Assembly (NCBI GenBank): GCA_963576565.1
Contig: OY755047.1
Span: 10,681,764 to 10,745,763, forward strand
Direction: 5' to 3'
From: Aspidapion aeneum
Taxonomy: Eukaryota; Arthropoda; Insecta; Coleoptera; Brentidae
DNA: 64,000 bases
The number at the start of each line of letters is the position of its first letter. The first letter of the stretch is position 1. The translations under genes and the position numbers were made by a program. The notes beneath the pieces are model-generated. The model saw only the letters and a program-made list of their open reading frames with translations. It did no database searches and had not been told where the DNA came from. Positions 1-10,400 of this stretch are shown piece by piece.

Positions 1-74
1 GCCCCAGGCGAAGGGCCTCTATTCCACGCCAAATACGATAATATCTTTGCTTTTTATCGGACAATATTAGTGAT

Positions 75-250
75 TTGTAAAAATTGATTTAATTTAAGGA
101 CGCCTGTGAAGTTTTAGTCTGAAGATAAATCTTACCTTGTTATACAGCATTTAAAAGGAAATTTTATCATCTAGAATCAACTATAGAACACATTTTTTGA
201 TAGAGGGCTTGATTTTTAAGTAAATCGGGTAAAACATGTGCCAAATATAT
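75..250. repeat. diverged copy of the ~190-bp repeat seen at 3925-4560
   Basis: This stretch resembles the degenerate tandem units at 3.9-4.5 kb. Both contain a block that runs from a GAACACATTTTTTG core through a poly-T/TTAAG stretch to an AAAACATG end, and both carry AGGAAATTTTAT upstream. I see similarity of very roughly 70% by eye. No coding potential is evident. It may belong to the same dispersed family as the array inside the 2.9-4.8 kb inverted-repeat segment. Confidence 0.45.
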
Positions 251-670
251 TTTTTAAGGCACAAAAAAAAATCCAGTTACAGTCTTTGCTGTTATTTTTT
301 TCATCTCGTAATTAATGAGATGAAAAAAAGTAACAACATGTAATTAGTAACAAAATTTTTTTTCTGTGATTTAAAAAATGTGTTTGTAAGTAAATGGCAA
401 CATTGTCCTCAAAATCGCATGCTTGTTTTATTCAACTTCTCGGCAAAATAAAGCTATGTTTGAAAATTCAGCCTGTTACTCATCCCATCAAAAATAGACC
501 GGTGTACTATGGACTATAATGTTTAACAATAATCATAATATTTTTACAAAAAGTCCCTAATTTATAAACAAGACGTTAGTGAACAAATTTTCCTTGAAAA
601 TTAAATAAAAAATTCTTGATCTATAATGTCAATTTTCTAATTTAAATCTTAAGTACCCTGTTTCGCCCTA

Positions 671-1088
671 GGTTCCCCTACATTAGGTATATGGCTTCAT
701 TCTTATGTTCATAATTTGTCTTCAGTGTTAAAATATTTTTGGAAAAAGTTCACCCAGGTTCCCTTACAATATTTGGTTCATTCCTACGTTCAAAATTTGT
801 TTTCAATGTTAAAACCTTTTTGAAAAATCTTCACCCAGGGTTCCCCTACAGTTTATATATTCATGCCTACGTTCTTAAATTGTCTTCAATGTTTAAATAT
901 TTCTGAAAAAATTTGATCCCAGGTTTCCCTACATTATTTGGGTTTATTCCTACGTTAATACTTTATCTTCAATATTTAATTCTTTTTGAAAAAAATTTAC
1001 CCCGGGTTCCCATATAGTAGTATATTGCTTCATTCCTACATTCATAATTTGTCTTCAGTGTTGAAATCTTTTTGAAAAATGTCACAAT
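671..1088. repeat. five-copy degenerate tandem repeat, period ~83-86 bp
   Basis: The phrase GGTTCCCCTACA or a close variant recurs at 671, 757, 839, 922 and 1005. Each is followed by a TTCATTCCTACGTTC-like block, a TTTGTCTTCAATGTT-like block and a poly-T/GAAAAA run. Spacings are 86, 82, 83 and 83 bp. The units are diverged, so this is an old minisatellite-like array. No open frame runs through it. Confidence 0.8.
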
Positions 1089-1617
1089 TTTTTACAGCAA
1101 ATGAAGCTGTAAGAACGCTGACTTGTTAAATATATTAGGTTATCTCACGCCAGCCATGCCTGTCATGTCGTGTATTAACCAACTACGCGAATATGATTAA
1201 AAGGGACACATCTCTTCTCAAAATTTATGCATATATGACGAGTATGTCGGCCATAGAACTACGAGATAACATACCTGCCACCCTGTTCTAACTATACATA
1301 GCTGTTCGAAATTAACACAAGCGAAACTCAATAACAAGCGAAAATCAATAACCAGTCTTGATAAAGGCAGAGAAAATAATGTTATTTTTTCGATGCTAAA
1401 GGGTACAAAGTCCTAGGTTATAAGATTCTAGTGTAAATTTTGGTTGAAAGTTTAACTCATTTTTACCACGGATCACCTTACAAACTTTTACCTTCATAGC
1501 CCGCATAGCAATGGCTAGAAAAGTTATTATTTTTGACGAAAAATTATTTTTTGTGATAACGCCGAAAATGTGTTATTTGGGTGTATTTTGTCCTATCTTA
1601 GTAATATCTTCGTGATG
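1089..1617. other. no gene seen; short 17-bp duplication
   Basis: AT-rich sequence with no recognised gene. The only local structure I see is a two-copy 17-bp direct repeat (AAGCGAAACTCAATAAC and AAGCGAAAATCAATAAC) near 1320-1353. Confidence 0.5.
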
Positions 1618-1625
1618 TCTGTCTG

Positions 1626-1746
1626 CAGTGGCGTATATTTCATAAATACAAACATAAAATAGCATAAAATACAGCCTCATGAGGTCTCGGCCCCCCACAA
1701 AACTGTCTCGGACCCACCCCGAAACTTTTTTCTATATACGCCACTG
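1626..1746. mobile_element. 121-bp hAT-type MITE with perfect 8-bp TSD
   Basis: The element starts CAGTGGCGTATAT and ends ATATACGCCACTG, a 13-bp inverted repeat of the CAGTGGCG type typical of hAT elements. It is flanked on both sides by TCTGTCTG (1618-1625 and 1747-1754), a perfect 8-bp duplication of the length hAT transposases make. It has no coding capacity, so it would have needed a transposase supplied in trans. Internally it carries AATAC...GGTCTCGG followed by a C-rich run, a combination seen again near 44.1 kb. The target looks like a short TCTG microsatellite, so part of the flank match could be simple repetition, but the terminal repeats support the call independently. Confidence 0.85.
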
Positions 1747-1754
1747 TCTGTCTG

Positions 1755-2725
1755 TGTTTGTATGAGTCTGTGTGTATATTATTTCTGTCCGTAACACGAT
1801 ACCTCTCAAACCGCTTAACCGATTTTCAAAAAATTTTCAGGTAAAATAGTCAAAAGCGATTAATGCTAATGACAGTTTTTTGACAATTAAAATTTTTTTA
1901 AATGCTAACTCTTTAACGGAGCATCGCATCAATATGCGGTTTTCGGAATATACTAGAATACATTTTGCTTAATAATTTGTGTTATAACCAAAAACTTTGT
2001 TAGAGCTTTAGTTTCTGAGATATTTAAAGATAAAACTGATTTTTATGACTTTACTTGAAGAGTGCTAATAGGCTGGCTAGGAAGGTATCAAATCCGTCAT
2101 GGATCCATTTATTTCCTTTGGATGCAATAGTTTTTATAAATCTGATGACTTTTCAGCAAAAATATTGAGACTTTGAAGTTGTGCTTTTTGATGGAATAGT
2201 CCAAACCTATAAACATGCCTAAAATAATGGATTTATGGTCTAAAAAGCTTAATACTTACTCAAAACAACAAATCGAATATCTTTTTGAGGATATGTTACC
2301 TAAAATTATTTTTATAGCTTATTAAGCGAAAGACTAAGGCATTTAAAAGTATAAAAAATTATCGCACAATTTGAGTGGGTAAGTTTTCTGTGGCAAAAAT
2401 ATCCCAAGGAAGCATCATTTTAGCACTTTTCTTTACTCCTAAATATTTCTGCTTTATTTTTGAGTGTAGAATTATTAAACAAAGACTTTCCAGCAAAAAA
2501 GCATCTCATATGTGCAATCAAATCACTAGTCAAATGAGACTATTTTGGCATACAGCCTGTGTGCTTTTTTTAACCCTCCGAAATTATTGTAAAAAATCAC
2601 CCAAAAATTATGTTTCTACAGTTTTGAACCAAGTACCACAGAACAAATGTTTTATCAATTTTGGTCGGTTGTGGAGTGAGAGCAGCAAATTTGAAATAAA
2701 TTACTAATGTCCTATAAAAGCCCCG
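1755..2725. other. no gene seen
   Basis: AT-rich, non-coding. Around 1800-1835 it contains an AACCGCTTAACCGATTTT-like phrase that recurs downstream of the TGTC tract at about 26.54 kb, so part of it is probably an old relative of that repeat. The open frames here have no recognisable domain. Confidence 0.5.
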
Positions 2726-2842
2726 TTGTCCCATAAATCCTCACTTAACAAATAAATTTTGTTCTTAAAATGTCTCTTTTCGCCTCGACTTACGCACAAA
2801 CTTTCCTCTAGCTTAATAAAAATAATAATCAATGTTATCCCT
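2726..2842 (+). repeat. 117-bp direct repeat, left copy
   Basis: The stretch from TTGTCCCATAAATCCTCACT to CAATGTTATCCCTT is nearly identical to 4880-4994. The pair flanks a segment that is itself bounded by inverted repeats. A weaker relative lies near 14.56-14.62 kb. Target duplications of simple transposons are far shorter, so this is more likely two copies of a repeat, or a duplication produced by recombination. Confidence 0.8.
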
Positions 2843-2898
2843 TATAGTCGGAGCATATTATTTTAAAAGGCTTTCCGTTTTCGGTTTAGAAGCAAATC

Positions 2899-2970
2899 AT
2901 ATTACTTTTTGGCAACAGACCATTTCCCCCTAATTTGACCCCGCTGAATCCGAATATCTCTGTTGCCAAC
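2899..2970 (+). repeat. left arm of a 70-bp inverted repeat
   Basis: The block containing TTACTTTTTGGCAACAGACC, TTTGACCCCGCTGAATCCG and AATATCTCTGTTGCC is the reverse complement, with scattered mismatches, of 4763-4832. The arms lie about 1.8 kb apart and face each other, so the segment could be an old non-autonomous element. I found no target-site duplication immediately outside. Confidence 0.75.
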
Positions 2971-2989
2971 TCGAAAAATCGACAGGGAC

Positions 2990-3440
2990 GGAGAAAATCA
3001 CCCCCAAACTCACAAAAACCTGTTTTTTTTTCAGTTTTATGCAATTTTCTCGAAAACTAACCTTTTTATCGAAAATTGCAAAGAACAGTTTTTTGTGGAG
3101 AATAAAATTCCCTTTCCAACGATGTATTGGTCAATAAGGTTAGGAAAAGCAAGTAGCTCTTCAGTGGCGTACGTAAATTGGGATTATTTAGAAAAAACAT
3201 GTTTATTATAGGTTTTTCAAAATTTTCTCAAAAACTACACTTTTTAGGAAAAAATATGTAGTATACTTTATTGTAGAACATAACATTTTCTTTTAAAAAC
3301 TTTATTAAAATGTCGAGTTGTTGCCATATTTAAGGCTTCAGGGGCGTACTTATATAAACTTATTTTCAAAAATAACTGAAATAATCAGTTTTTCAGAAAA
3401 AAATGTGCCTTTATTCTTTATTGACGATAAATACTTCAAA
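2990..3440. repeat. degenerate ~150-190 bp repeat units
   Basis: Three related blocks follow each other. Each has a TTTTCTC(G/A)AAAACTA-like phrase, a poly-A interruption and a GGCGTACxTA phrase (CAGTGGCGTACGTAAATT near 3163 and CAGGGGCGTACTTATATA near 3340). They are heavily diverged. Together with 3925-4560 they fill most of the inverted-repeat-bounded segment. Confidence 0.5.
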
Positions 3441-3712
3441 AAGTTCGTAATTTATACCTACCAATATAAAATGTTTCCAAATTAAAATAAACTGTTTTTT
3501 GGTTAGATTAGATATTTTGATTTATGTAAATAAGTTCTTTAAAGCAAAAAAACATCGGTGGTTATAAGGGGAGGGGGCAAAGGGGCCATGGCCCCCCCTA
3601 AACAATATTTTTGTGCAGAAAGTAACAGTAGTAAGTTTGACACAAGTGTTTTTGGTTATTTTTTTAAGCATATGGAACTAAAAATAAAGTGGTGAACCTT
3701 ATGCAACGGTTT

Positions 3713-3726
3713 GGGGGGGGGGGGGG
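3713..3726. repeat. G14 homopolymer
   Basis: Fourteen consecutive G residues. A GGGGCCATGGCCCCC palindromic GC block lies about 130 bp upstream. Similar GC-rich runs border the hAT element at 15.6-16.8 kb. Confidence 0.9.
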
Positions 3727-3749
3727 CATAATCATAATTAGGTACTCAT

Positions 3750-3843
3750 ACTTTCAACCTTTTGTACTTTCGACCTTTTGTATTTTCGACCTTTTGTACT
3801 TTCGACCTTATTTTTTTCGACCTTTTGTACTTTCGACCTTTTA
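3750..3843. repeat. 17-bp minisatellite (CTTTCGACCTTTTGTA unit)
   Basis: A unit close to ACTTTCGACCTTTTGT repeats about five times with a 17-bp period. One unit is altered by a T run around 3810-3818. The array keeps a translatable period, but this is coincidental because 17 is not a multiple of three and no long frame persists. Confidence 0.85.
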
Positions 3844-3924
3844 TCCGCCGCTCTTTATTATCCACCGAAAAGCTAATAAGACACAAAATTGATTAGTTTG
3901 GATTGATCTTAAATAATTTCTTTA

Positions 3925-4560
3925 AATTAAGAACACCACTGGAGCGGTCAATATAAAATAACTTCCACTTTTTTATACATCGTTTGAAAGGAAACTTTAT
4001 TGGCTATGACGTAGTGTAGAACACATTTTTTGTAAGGAGCTTGGTTTTTAAGAAAATTGAATAAAACGTATGAAAAACATGTTTTTTTAAATGATTTGTT
4101 GAAATCACCCCCAATGACGGACGTCGCTGGAGAGTTTGCTATAAGTCAAATCCCACCGAGTTTCACATTTTTAAAAAGGGAATTTCCCTGTCTACAAAAA
4201 AGTGTAGAACAAGTTTTTTCATGTTAAGCTCAGTTTTTGAGAAAATTAGATAAACCGTGTAACAAAAATTGTTTATTTTCTGTTTTTTCAAAATTAATTT
4301 AATTTGCGGATGTCCCTGAAATTTTATTTATTAAACCGATTTAATCATGTTATACGTCATTTCGAAGGAAATTTTATTGAGTATACTAAAATGTGATACA
4401 TGGTTTTCTGTATATATTAGGTTTTAAAAAAATTAAATAAATCTTGGAAAAAACATAGGTATTTTTTCAACTTTTTGAAAAGGGAATTTTATTGTCTACA
4501 ATAAAGTGTATTATACATTTTTCTCTTAGAAGCTTAGTTTTTAAGAATATTTGAAAAAAC
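3925..4560. repeat. degenerate tandem repeat, period ~186-190 bp
   Basis: The AGGGAATTTTATTG-like phrase recurs at about 3986, 4177, 4363 and 4480. Each is followed by a TACA(A)AAGTGTAGAACA-like phrase and a TTTTTAAGAAAATT-like phrase. The last spacing is short, so the fourth copy is partial. The units are diverged and non-coding. A further relative lies at 75-250. Confidence 0.6.
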
Positions 4561-4762
4561 CTCAAACTTCAAGATTTTGGGTGGCTGGGGGGGTTTTTGA
4601 GGTTTTTGCAGCCATTTAAAAAAAATAATAGGTTATTATTTTTTAATTATACAAATATATATTTTGAATGTACACCTGTGACAATTTGGGCTTTCCAGCG
4701 ACAATTTAAAATTCGGCCGCCATTTTGGCCACCATCTTGAATATCTCAGCCCCTGTCAATAT

Positions 4763-4832
4763 TTGGCAACAGGGATATTCGGATTAAGCGGGGTCAAAAT
4801 AGGGGCAATTGCCCATTTGCCAAAAAGTAATA
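4763..4832 (-). repeat. right arm of the 70-bp inverted repeat
   Basis: Reverse-complement partner of 2899-2970: TTGGCAACAGGGATATTCGG, GGGGTCAAAATAGGGGC and GCCAAAAAGTAATAT align with the left arm. The left arm has a few substitutions and a shorter central part. Confidence 0.75.
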
Positions 4833-4879
4833 TAAAATGCTTCTAGAAAGTGGATTTTCCCGAATCTTGCCTGAACTAG

Positions 4880-4994
4880 TTGTCCCATCTATCCTCACTT
4901 AACAAATAAATTTTGTTCTTAAAATGTCTCTTTACGCCTCGACTTACGCACAAACTTTTCTCTAGCATAATAAAAATAATCAATGTTATCCCTT
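4880..4994 (+). repeat. 117-bp direct repeat, right copy
   Basis: Near-identical to 2726-2842. The differences I see are a few substitutions and a small AAT-unit length change in the A-rich part. It sits just outside the right inverted-repeat arm, as the left copy sits just outside the left arm. Confidence 0.8.
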
Positions 4995-5539
4995 GGTATT
5001 GACTGTTTATTCTATCTTATAAATATATGGTATGTGCTTGTCAACATTTGCATACTCTCTCCATATATTGAGCAAGTTTTACCATGAGGATTAGGCTAAT
5101 AAGTCCGTAACTAGCTAGGTAGGTAGATGCACATGCACAGCCACTGGTTGTTAGGTTGTTAGCTACAAACAGCTTCAGCTATTTATATGTAGATATATAG
5201 TACTCGTTGAGTTCTGAAGTTGTTTTTGGTAAAGTTTCGGCAATATTGGGTTTTAATTAACTATTTTTAATGAAGAGATTAATTATAATTTTAGTCATGC
5301 TAAGAAATTTTAGATACCTTCTCTAACATTTTAAAAAAAATAAATCTATTTAATTATAAATTCTTAACACTACTCCCTATTTGAAAAAACAACCGAGGTT
5401 CCCAAGTTGGCCCTTAACCCATTCCTAGCACTTGCGTAGCTGATTGGGCCTTCCTTTTCTGTTTAAAGCACATTATGTTAGCTCATTTACGCAAATGCAG
5501 CACTTCCTTGGTACCTTAATGATAATGAGAAAAATTAAG
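4995..5539. other. no gene seen
   Basis: AT-rich spacer between the repeat-bounded segment and the THAP-containing element. No domain, repeat or RNA gene was recognised. Confidence 0.5.
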
Positions 5540-5712
5540 AATAGGGTATTTGACAAATTTTAGAAAAGTGTTTAGATTGATACATAGGTCCCTAATTTGC
5601 TACACAAAGTTATTAAAATAGTATATGTTATCATGACTACATTTAAAATCAAGTTTTTTAATTTCCGATTTGAATTTGCCGCTAAAAGGCTCATTCCTAG
5701 CATGGCGTTGCA

Positions 5713-5991
5713 ATGACGTCACAGCGCAGTAAACTCGTGGACAGATACACGGCATTCAAGTGTTTATTTGTTTTTGGTCTGTGTTTTTACTGTTTTTTAT
5801 GTAAACAAACGTCCTATAAGTGGTGTGTAGTGCCTCAGTGTTCGAATACTAGCATAAAAACACCTGAAAAATTATTTATTCATGTGCCTACAGCAGTGAA
5901 AGAACTGAAAAAGTGGCTAGAACTTGCTCGAAGAGACACAAGTTCCTTTTCTAATACATCTTCACTTTACATTTGTGAAGATCACTTTGAT
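5713..5991 (+). CDS. THAP-domain zinc-finger exon
   Basis: The frame encodes a C2CH THAP zinc finger: C38-x4-C43 (WCVVPQC), an FIHVP segment at 55-59, W68, then C88-x2-H91 (YICEDHFD). Spacing and order match the family, which binds DNA as a monomeric finger in P-element transposases and many host regulators. The codon for D93 is followed at 5992 by GTGAGT, a consensus 5' splice donor in phase 0, so the coding part probably continues in a downstream exon I cannot find. The first roughly 35 residues are Cys/Phe-rich and unlike the family. A real start could be upstream or spliced in just before W37, since an AAG precedes the finger. It lies inside inverted repeats, so it is more likely transposon-derived than a host gene. 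The domain call is firm; gene structure is inference. Confidence 0.7.
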
Positions 5992-6138
5992 GTGAGTATA
6001 ACTAAATTGTTTCTATTAATTTTTCTCACGTTGTCTAAAATATATATAACTATTTCGTAAATGACGATGAAATTTTTGAGGTTATGTTTATTACAAGGGA
6101 TAAACAACTATAACAGGTAAAAAGGTGTACAAATTTTT

Positions 6139-6306
6139 AGGCGGTGCTAGGCAGTTATTAGGCAGGACTAGGGAGTACTTCTAAATGCAGTGCACGTGCA
6201 GGCTAAATGTAGGACTGAGCAGTGCATAGGCAAGACTAGGCAGTGCATGGGCAGGACTAGGCAGTGCCTGGGCAGGACTAGGCAGTACCTACGCAGGACT
6301 ATGCAG
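6139..6306. repeat. 21-bp minisatellite (ACTAGGCAGTGC unit)
   Basis: The unit ACTAGGCAGTGCATGGGCAGG repeats with substitutions across 6232-6300, with more diverged units upstream from about 6139. The period of 21 is a multiple of three, which explains the two opposing 60-70 codon open frames over it. Neither shows a domain. It sits in the presumed intron downstream of the THAP exon. Confidence 0.85.
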
Positions 6307-7028
6307 TGTAACCTATGCAATACTTCAAGTATTGCTTGTCGTTGTATACTTTTTGCCTCCCTGTCCTGCAATTTTTGATTGTTTCTTAATGCTTAAAATA
6401 ATAATGATTGGGTATTTAATTGAATCTATTGTAAGTGGCATATTAAACAAAAAAGCAAAACATATAACCTAACCTCAAATTCTAAATGAGTCAAAGTAGG
6501 CGAAGAATATCATAAAAGAACTTTCAGTTATATACAAAACAACTCATCGAATACTTAAATCAACATTTAAACGTTTCTAAATTCCGCAGAACAAAAATCA
6601 CTGTTGTTGGCAAAGAAGCCTGCCACCATATAGGAATGAAGCATTGGCAAGTTGGAGCTATCGGCTTTGGAGAATCCGTTTTCCATTGCAAATAATTTTT
6701 ATAAGCAAAACACAAAATACAATCTAATTTAGAACGATAATTCGCACTTTAAACCAAAGCAAACATTACCATCTAAAAGAAAATAACACAGAAAATAGGT
6801 TCGTTCGAGGCGTTTACTGTTTTGTGACGTCACTCACAGCTAATTGGTAGACCGCCTGTTTTGAATCACGTGGCTAATTGTTTTAATTCAATGAATTTAT
6901 TTAATTAAAAAAACTATGAATTTGAGAAAAAATTAAACAAAAAAGTTTCTTTTTAGCATTCCCAAGACCTAAAAAGATATCTAAAAAAATATATATATTT
7001 ATTTTTTACTACTGTCAAACACCCTATT

Positions 7029-7400
7029 GATCATTCCACTCTGAGAGCAGAAGGGGGTTGAGTTAAAAAGCCAATCTGTCCTTTTTACCAATAGATATAA
7101 TAACATGTGTTTCTGATCGAGTTGTTTTTAAAGCATCGGCCGTCGCTGATGTGAGTTGTATGCTCCATAAAAATTAGTTCCATTATCCGTATAACATTTC
7201 AGTTGGTATCCTCTTCTTAAAAGCTACTTCCTTGTACAAACCGGTTAGTTAGTGTATGGTAAAGTTTGTACATGTAGTTCGCCCTTGAAGAATGGTAAAA
7301 CAAATAAATGGGCATCGCCATTTTGAGTTTTTAGAAAGAATATATTTTCTTAATGTTAAACTATTTTTTCTTCTTATTTTTAAGATATTTCTCTTATTAG
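7029..7400. other. no gene seen; left flank of the satellite array
   Basis: AT-rich, no recognised feature. Its last five bases (7396-7400, ATTAG) recur directly at the right edge of the array (14410-14414). Confidence 0.5.
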
Positions 7401-10400
7401 GTAGAGGGCCCCGAGAGGTTTAATTTGATGTATTACAATCTATAGTTTTACAAAGCTAACTATTTAAAAAATATAAAAAACTGCACTTTTTGGTTACCCT
7501 TTGGTTCAGGTAAATTTTCACCTAAAATTTCGAAAAAAAATTGATTGATACTGGGCCACAAAGGAGGTACGGGGGTCCTAAAGTCCTAAGACTAACTTAA
7601 AAATATTACAGCTGTATATGGAATAGTTTTCAAGAAAATTAAAACAAAAATTGGAATTTTTGAAAAAAATTAATATTTGCTAAAAAAAAAGTAAACTTTT
7701 TTGCTATTGCACCCTAAAATATTAAAAATTCCCGCCAAAGTTTGTCCAAAGGTTATTGTTTGTGATAATTAAATAAAAGTTAAAAATGCCAAAACTCAAA
7801 ACTGAAGTGACTTTGGCGGCCTGTCCAAGTATTATTATTAACACTTGGCCTACAACTGTTATATCGTTATGTAGAGGGCCCCGAGAGGTTTAACTTGATG
7901 TATTACAATCTATAGTTTTACAAAGCAAACTATTTAAAAAATATAAAAAACTGCACTTTTTGGGTACCCTTTGGTTCAGGAAAATTTTCACCTAAAATTT
8001 TGAAAAAAAAATTGATTGATACTGGGCCACAAAGGAGCTACGGGGGTCCTAAAACTAACTTGAAAATATCACAGTTGTATATGGAATAGTTTTCAAGAAA
8101 ATTAAAAACAAAAATTGGAATTTTTGAAAAAAATTAATATTTGCTCAAAAAAAAGTAAACTTTTTTGCTATTGCATTTAGGTCAAAACAATTATTTTATT
8201 CTAGTTTATTACTCCCTAAAATATTAAAAATTCCCGCCAAAAATTGTCCAAAAGTTATTGTTTGTGATAATTAAATAAAAGTTAAAAATGCCAAAACTCA
8301 AAACTGAAGTGAATTTGGCGGCCTGTCCAAGTATTATTATTAACACTTGGCCTACAACTATTATATCGTTATGTAGAGGGCCCCGAGAGGTTTAATTTGA
8401 TGTATTACAATCTATAGTTTTATAAAGCTAACTATTTAAAAATATAAAAAACTGCACTTTTTGGGTACCCTTTGGTTCAGGAAAATTTTCACCTAAAATT
8501 TCGAAAAAAAATATGTTTGATACTGGGCCACAAAGGAGCTACGGGGGTCCTAAAACTAACTTGAAAATATCACAGCTGTATATGTAATAGTTTTCAAGAA
8601 AATTAAAAACAAAAATTGGAATTTTTGAAAAAAATTAATATTGGCTCAAAAAAAAGTAAACTTTTTTGCTATTGCATTTAGGTCAAAACAATTATTTTAT
8701 TCTAGTTCCTTACCCCCTAAAATATTAAAAATTCCCGCCAAAGTTTGTCCAAAGGTTATTGTTTGTGATAATTAAATAAAAGTTAAAAATGCCAAAACTC
8801 AAAACTGAAGTGACTTTGGCGGTCTGTCCAAGTATTATTATTAATACTTGGCCTACAACTGTTATATCGTTATGTAGAGGGCCCGAAAGGTTTAATTTGA
8901 TGTATTACAATCTATAGTATTACAAAGCTAACTATTTAAAAAATATAAAAAACTGCACTTTTTGGGTACCCTTTGGTTCAGGTAAATTTTCACCTAAAAT
9001 TTCGAAAAAAAAAATTGGTTGATACTGGGCCACAAAGGAGCTACGGGGGTCCTAAAACTAACTTGAAAATAATACAGTTGTATATGGAATAGCTTTCAAG
9101 AAAATTAAAAACAAAAATTGGAATTAAAAAAAAAAAATAATATTTGCTCAAAAAAAAGTAAACTTTTTTGCTATTGCATTTAGGTCAAAACAATTATTTT
9201 ATTCTAGTTCATTACTCCCTAAACTATTAAAAATTCCCGCCAAAGTTTGTCCAAAGGTTATTGTTTGTGATAATTAAATAAATGTAAAAAATGCCAAAAC
9301 TCAAAACTGAAGTGACTTTGGCGGCCTGTCCAAGTATTATTATTAACACTTGGCCTACAACTATTATATCGTTATGTAGAGGGCCCCGAGAGGTTTAATT
9401 TGATGTATTACAATCTATAGTTTTACAAAGCTAACTATTTAGCAAATATAAAAAACTGCACTTTTTGGGTACCCTTTGGTTCAGGAAAATTTTCAGCTAA
9501 AATTTCGAAAAAAAAATTGTTTGATACTGGGCCACAAAGGAGCTACGGGGGTACTAAAACTAACTTGAAAATAATACAGTTGTATATGTAATAGTTTTCA
9601 TGAAAATTAAAAACAAAAATTGGAATTTTTGAAAAAAATTAATATTCGCTCAAAAAAAAGTAAACTTTTTTGCTATTGCATATAGGTCAAAACAATTATT
9701 TTATTCTAGTTCCTTACCCCCTAAAAAATTAAAAATTCCCGTCAAAGTTTGTCTAAAGGTTATTGTTTGTGATAATTAAATAAAAGTTAAAAATCCCAAA
9801 ACTCAAAACTGAAGTGACTTTGGCGGCCTGTCCAAGTATTATTATTAACACTTGGCCTACAACTGTTATATCGTTATGTACAGGGCCCCGAGAGGTTTAA
9901 TTTGATGTATTACAATCTATAGTTTTACAAAGCTAACTATTTAAAAAATATAAAAAACTGCACTTTTTGGGTACCCTTTGGTTCAGGTAAATTTTCACCT
10001 AAAATTTCGAAAAAAAAAATTGGTTGATACTGGGCCACAAAGGAGCTACGGGGGTCCTAAAACTAACTTAAAAATATCACTGTTGTATATGTAATAGTTT
10101 TCAAGAAAATTGAAAACAAAAATTGGAATTTTTGAAAAAAATTAATATTTGCTCAAAAAAAAGTAAACATTTTTGCTATTGCATTTAGGTCAAAACAATT
10201 ATTTTATTCTAGTTCCTTACCCCCTAAAATATTTAAAATTCCCGCCAAAGTTTGTCGAAAGATTATTGTTTGTGATAATTAAATAAAAGTTAAAAATGCC
10301 AAAACTCAAAACTGAAGTGACTTTGGCGGCCTGTCCAAGTATTATTATTAACACTTGGCCTACAACTCTTATATCGTTATGTAGAGGGCCCCGAGAGGTT

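Larger units (their letters stand above)
5540..7028 (+). mobile_element. candidate THAP-carrying DNA transposon relic
   Basis: The ends form a 16-bp inverted repeat with one mismatch: AATAGGGTATTTGACA at 5540-5555 and the complement of AATAGGGTGTTTGACA at 7013-7028. Inside lie a THAP-domain exon (5713-5991), a 21-bp minisatellite (6139-6306) and two TGACGTCAC-containing segments near 5713 and 6826, close to the two ends. THAP domains are the DNA-binding domains of P-element transposases and of related insect proteins, so a P-like or other THAP transposon is plausible. No catalytic domain is visible in the 1.49 kb. I found no convincing target-site duplication, so the exact ends are uncertain. 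Confidence 0.5.

Noticed and set aside
2375..3211. Open frames of 110 and 82 codons
   Set aside because: No domain, no codon bias, and they lie in or beside degenerate repeat sequence. In AT-rich DNA such frames are expected by chance.
6168..6378. Opposing frames of 62-67 codons
   Set aside because: Both are products of the 21-bp minisatellite, whose period is a multiple of three.
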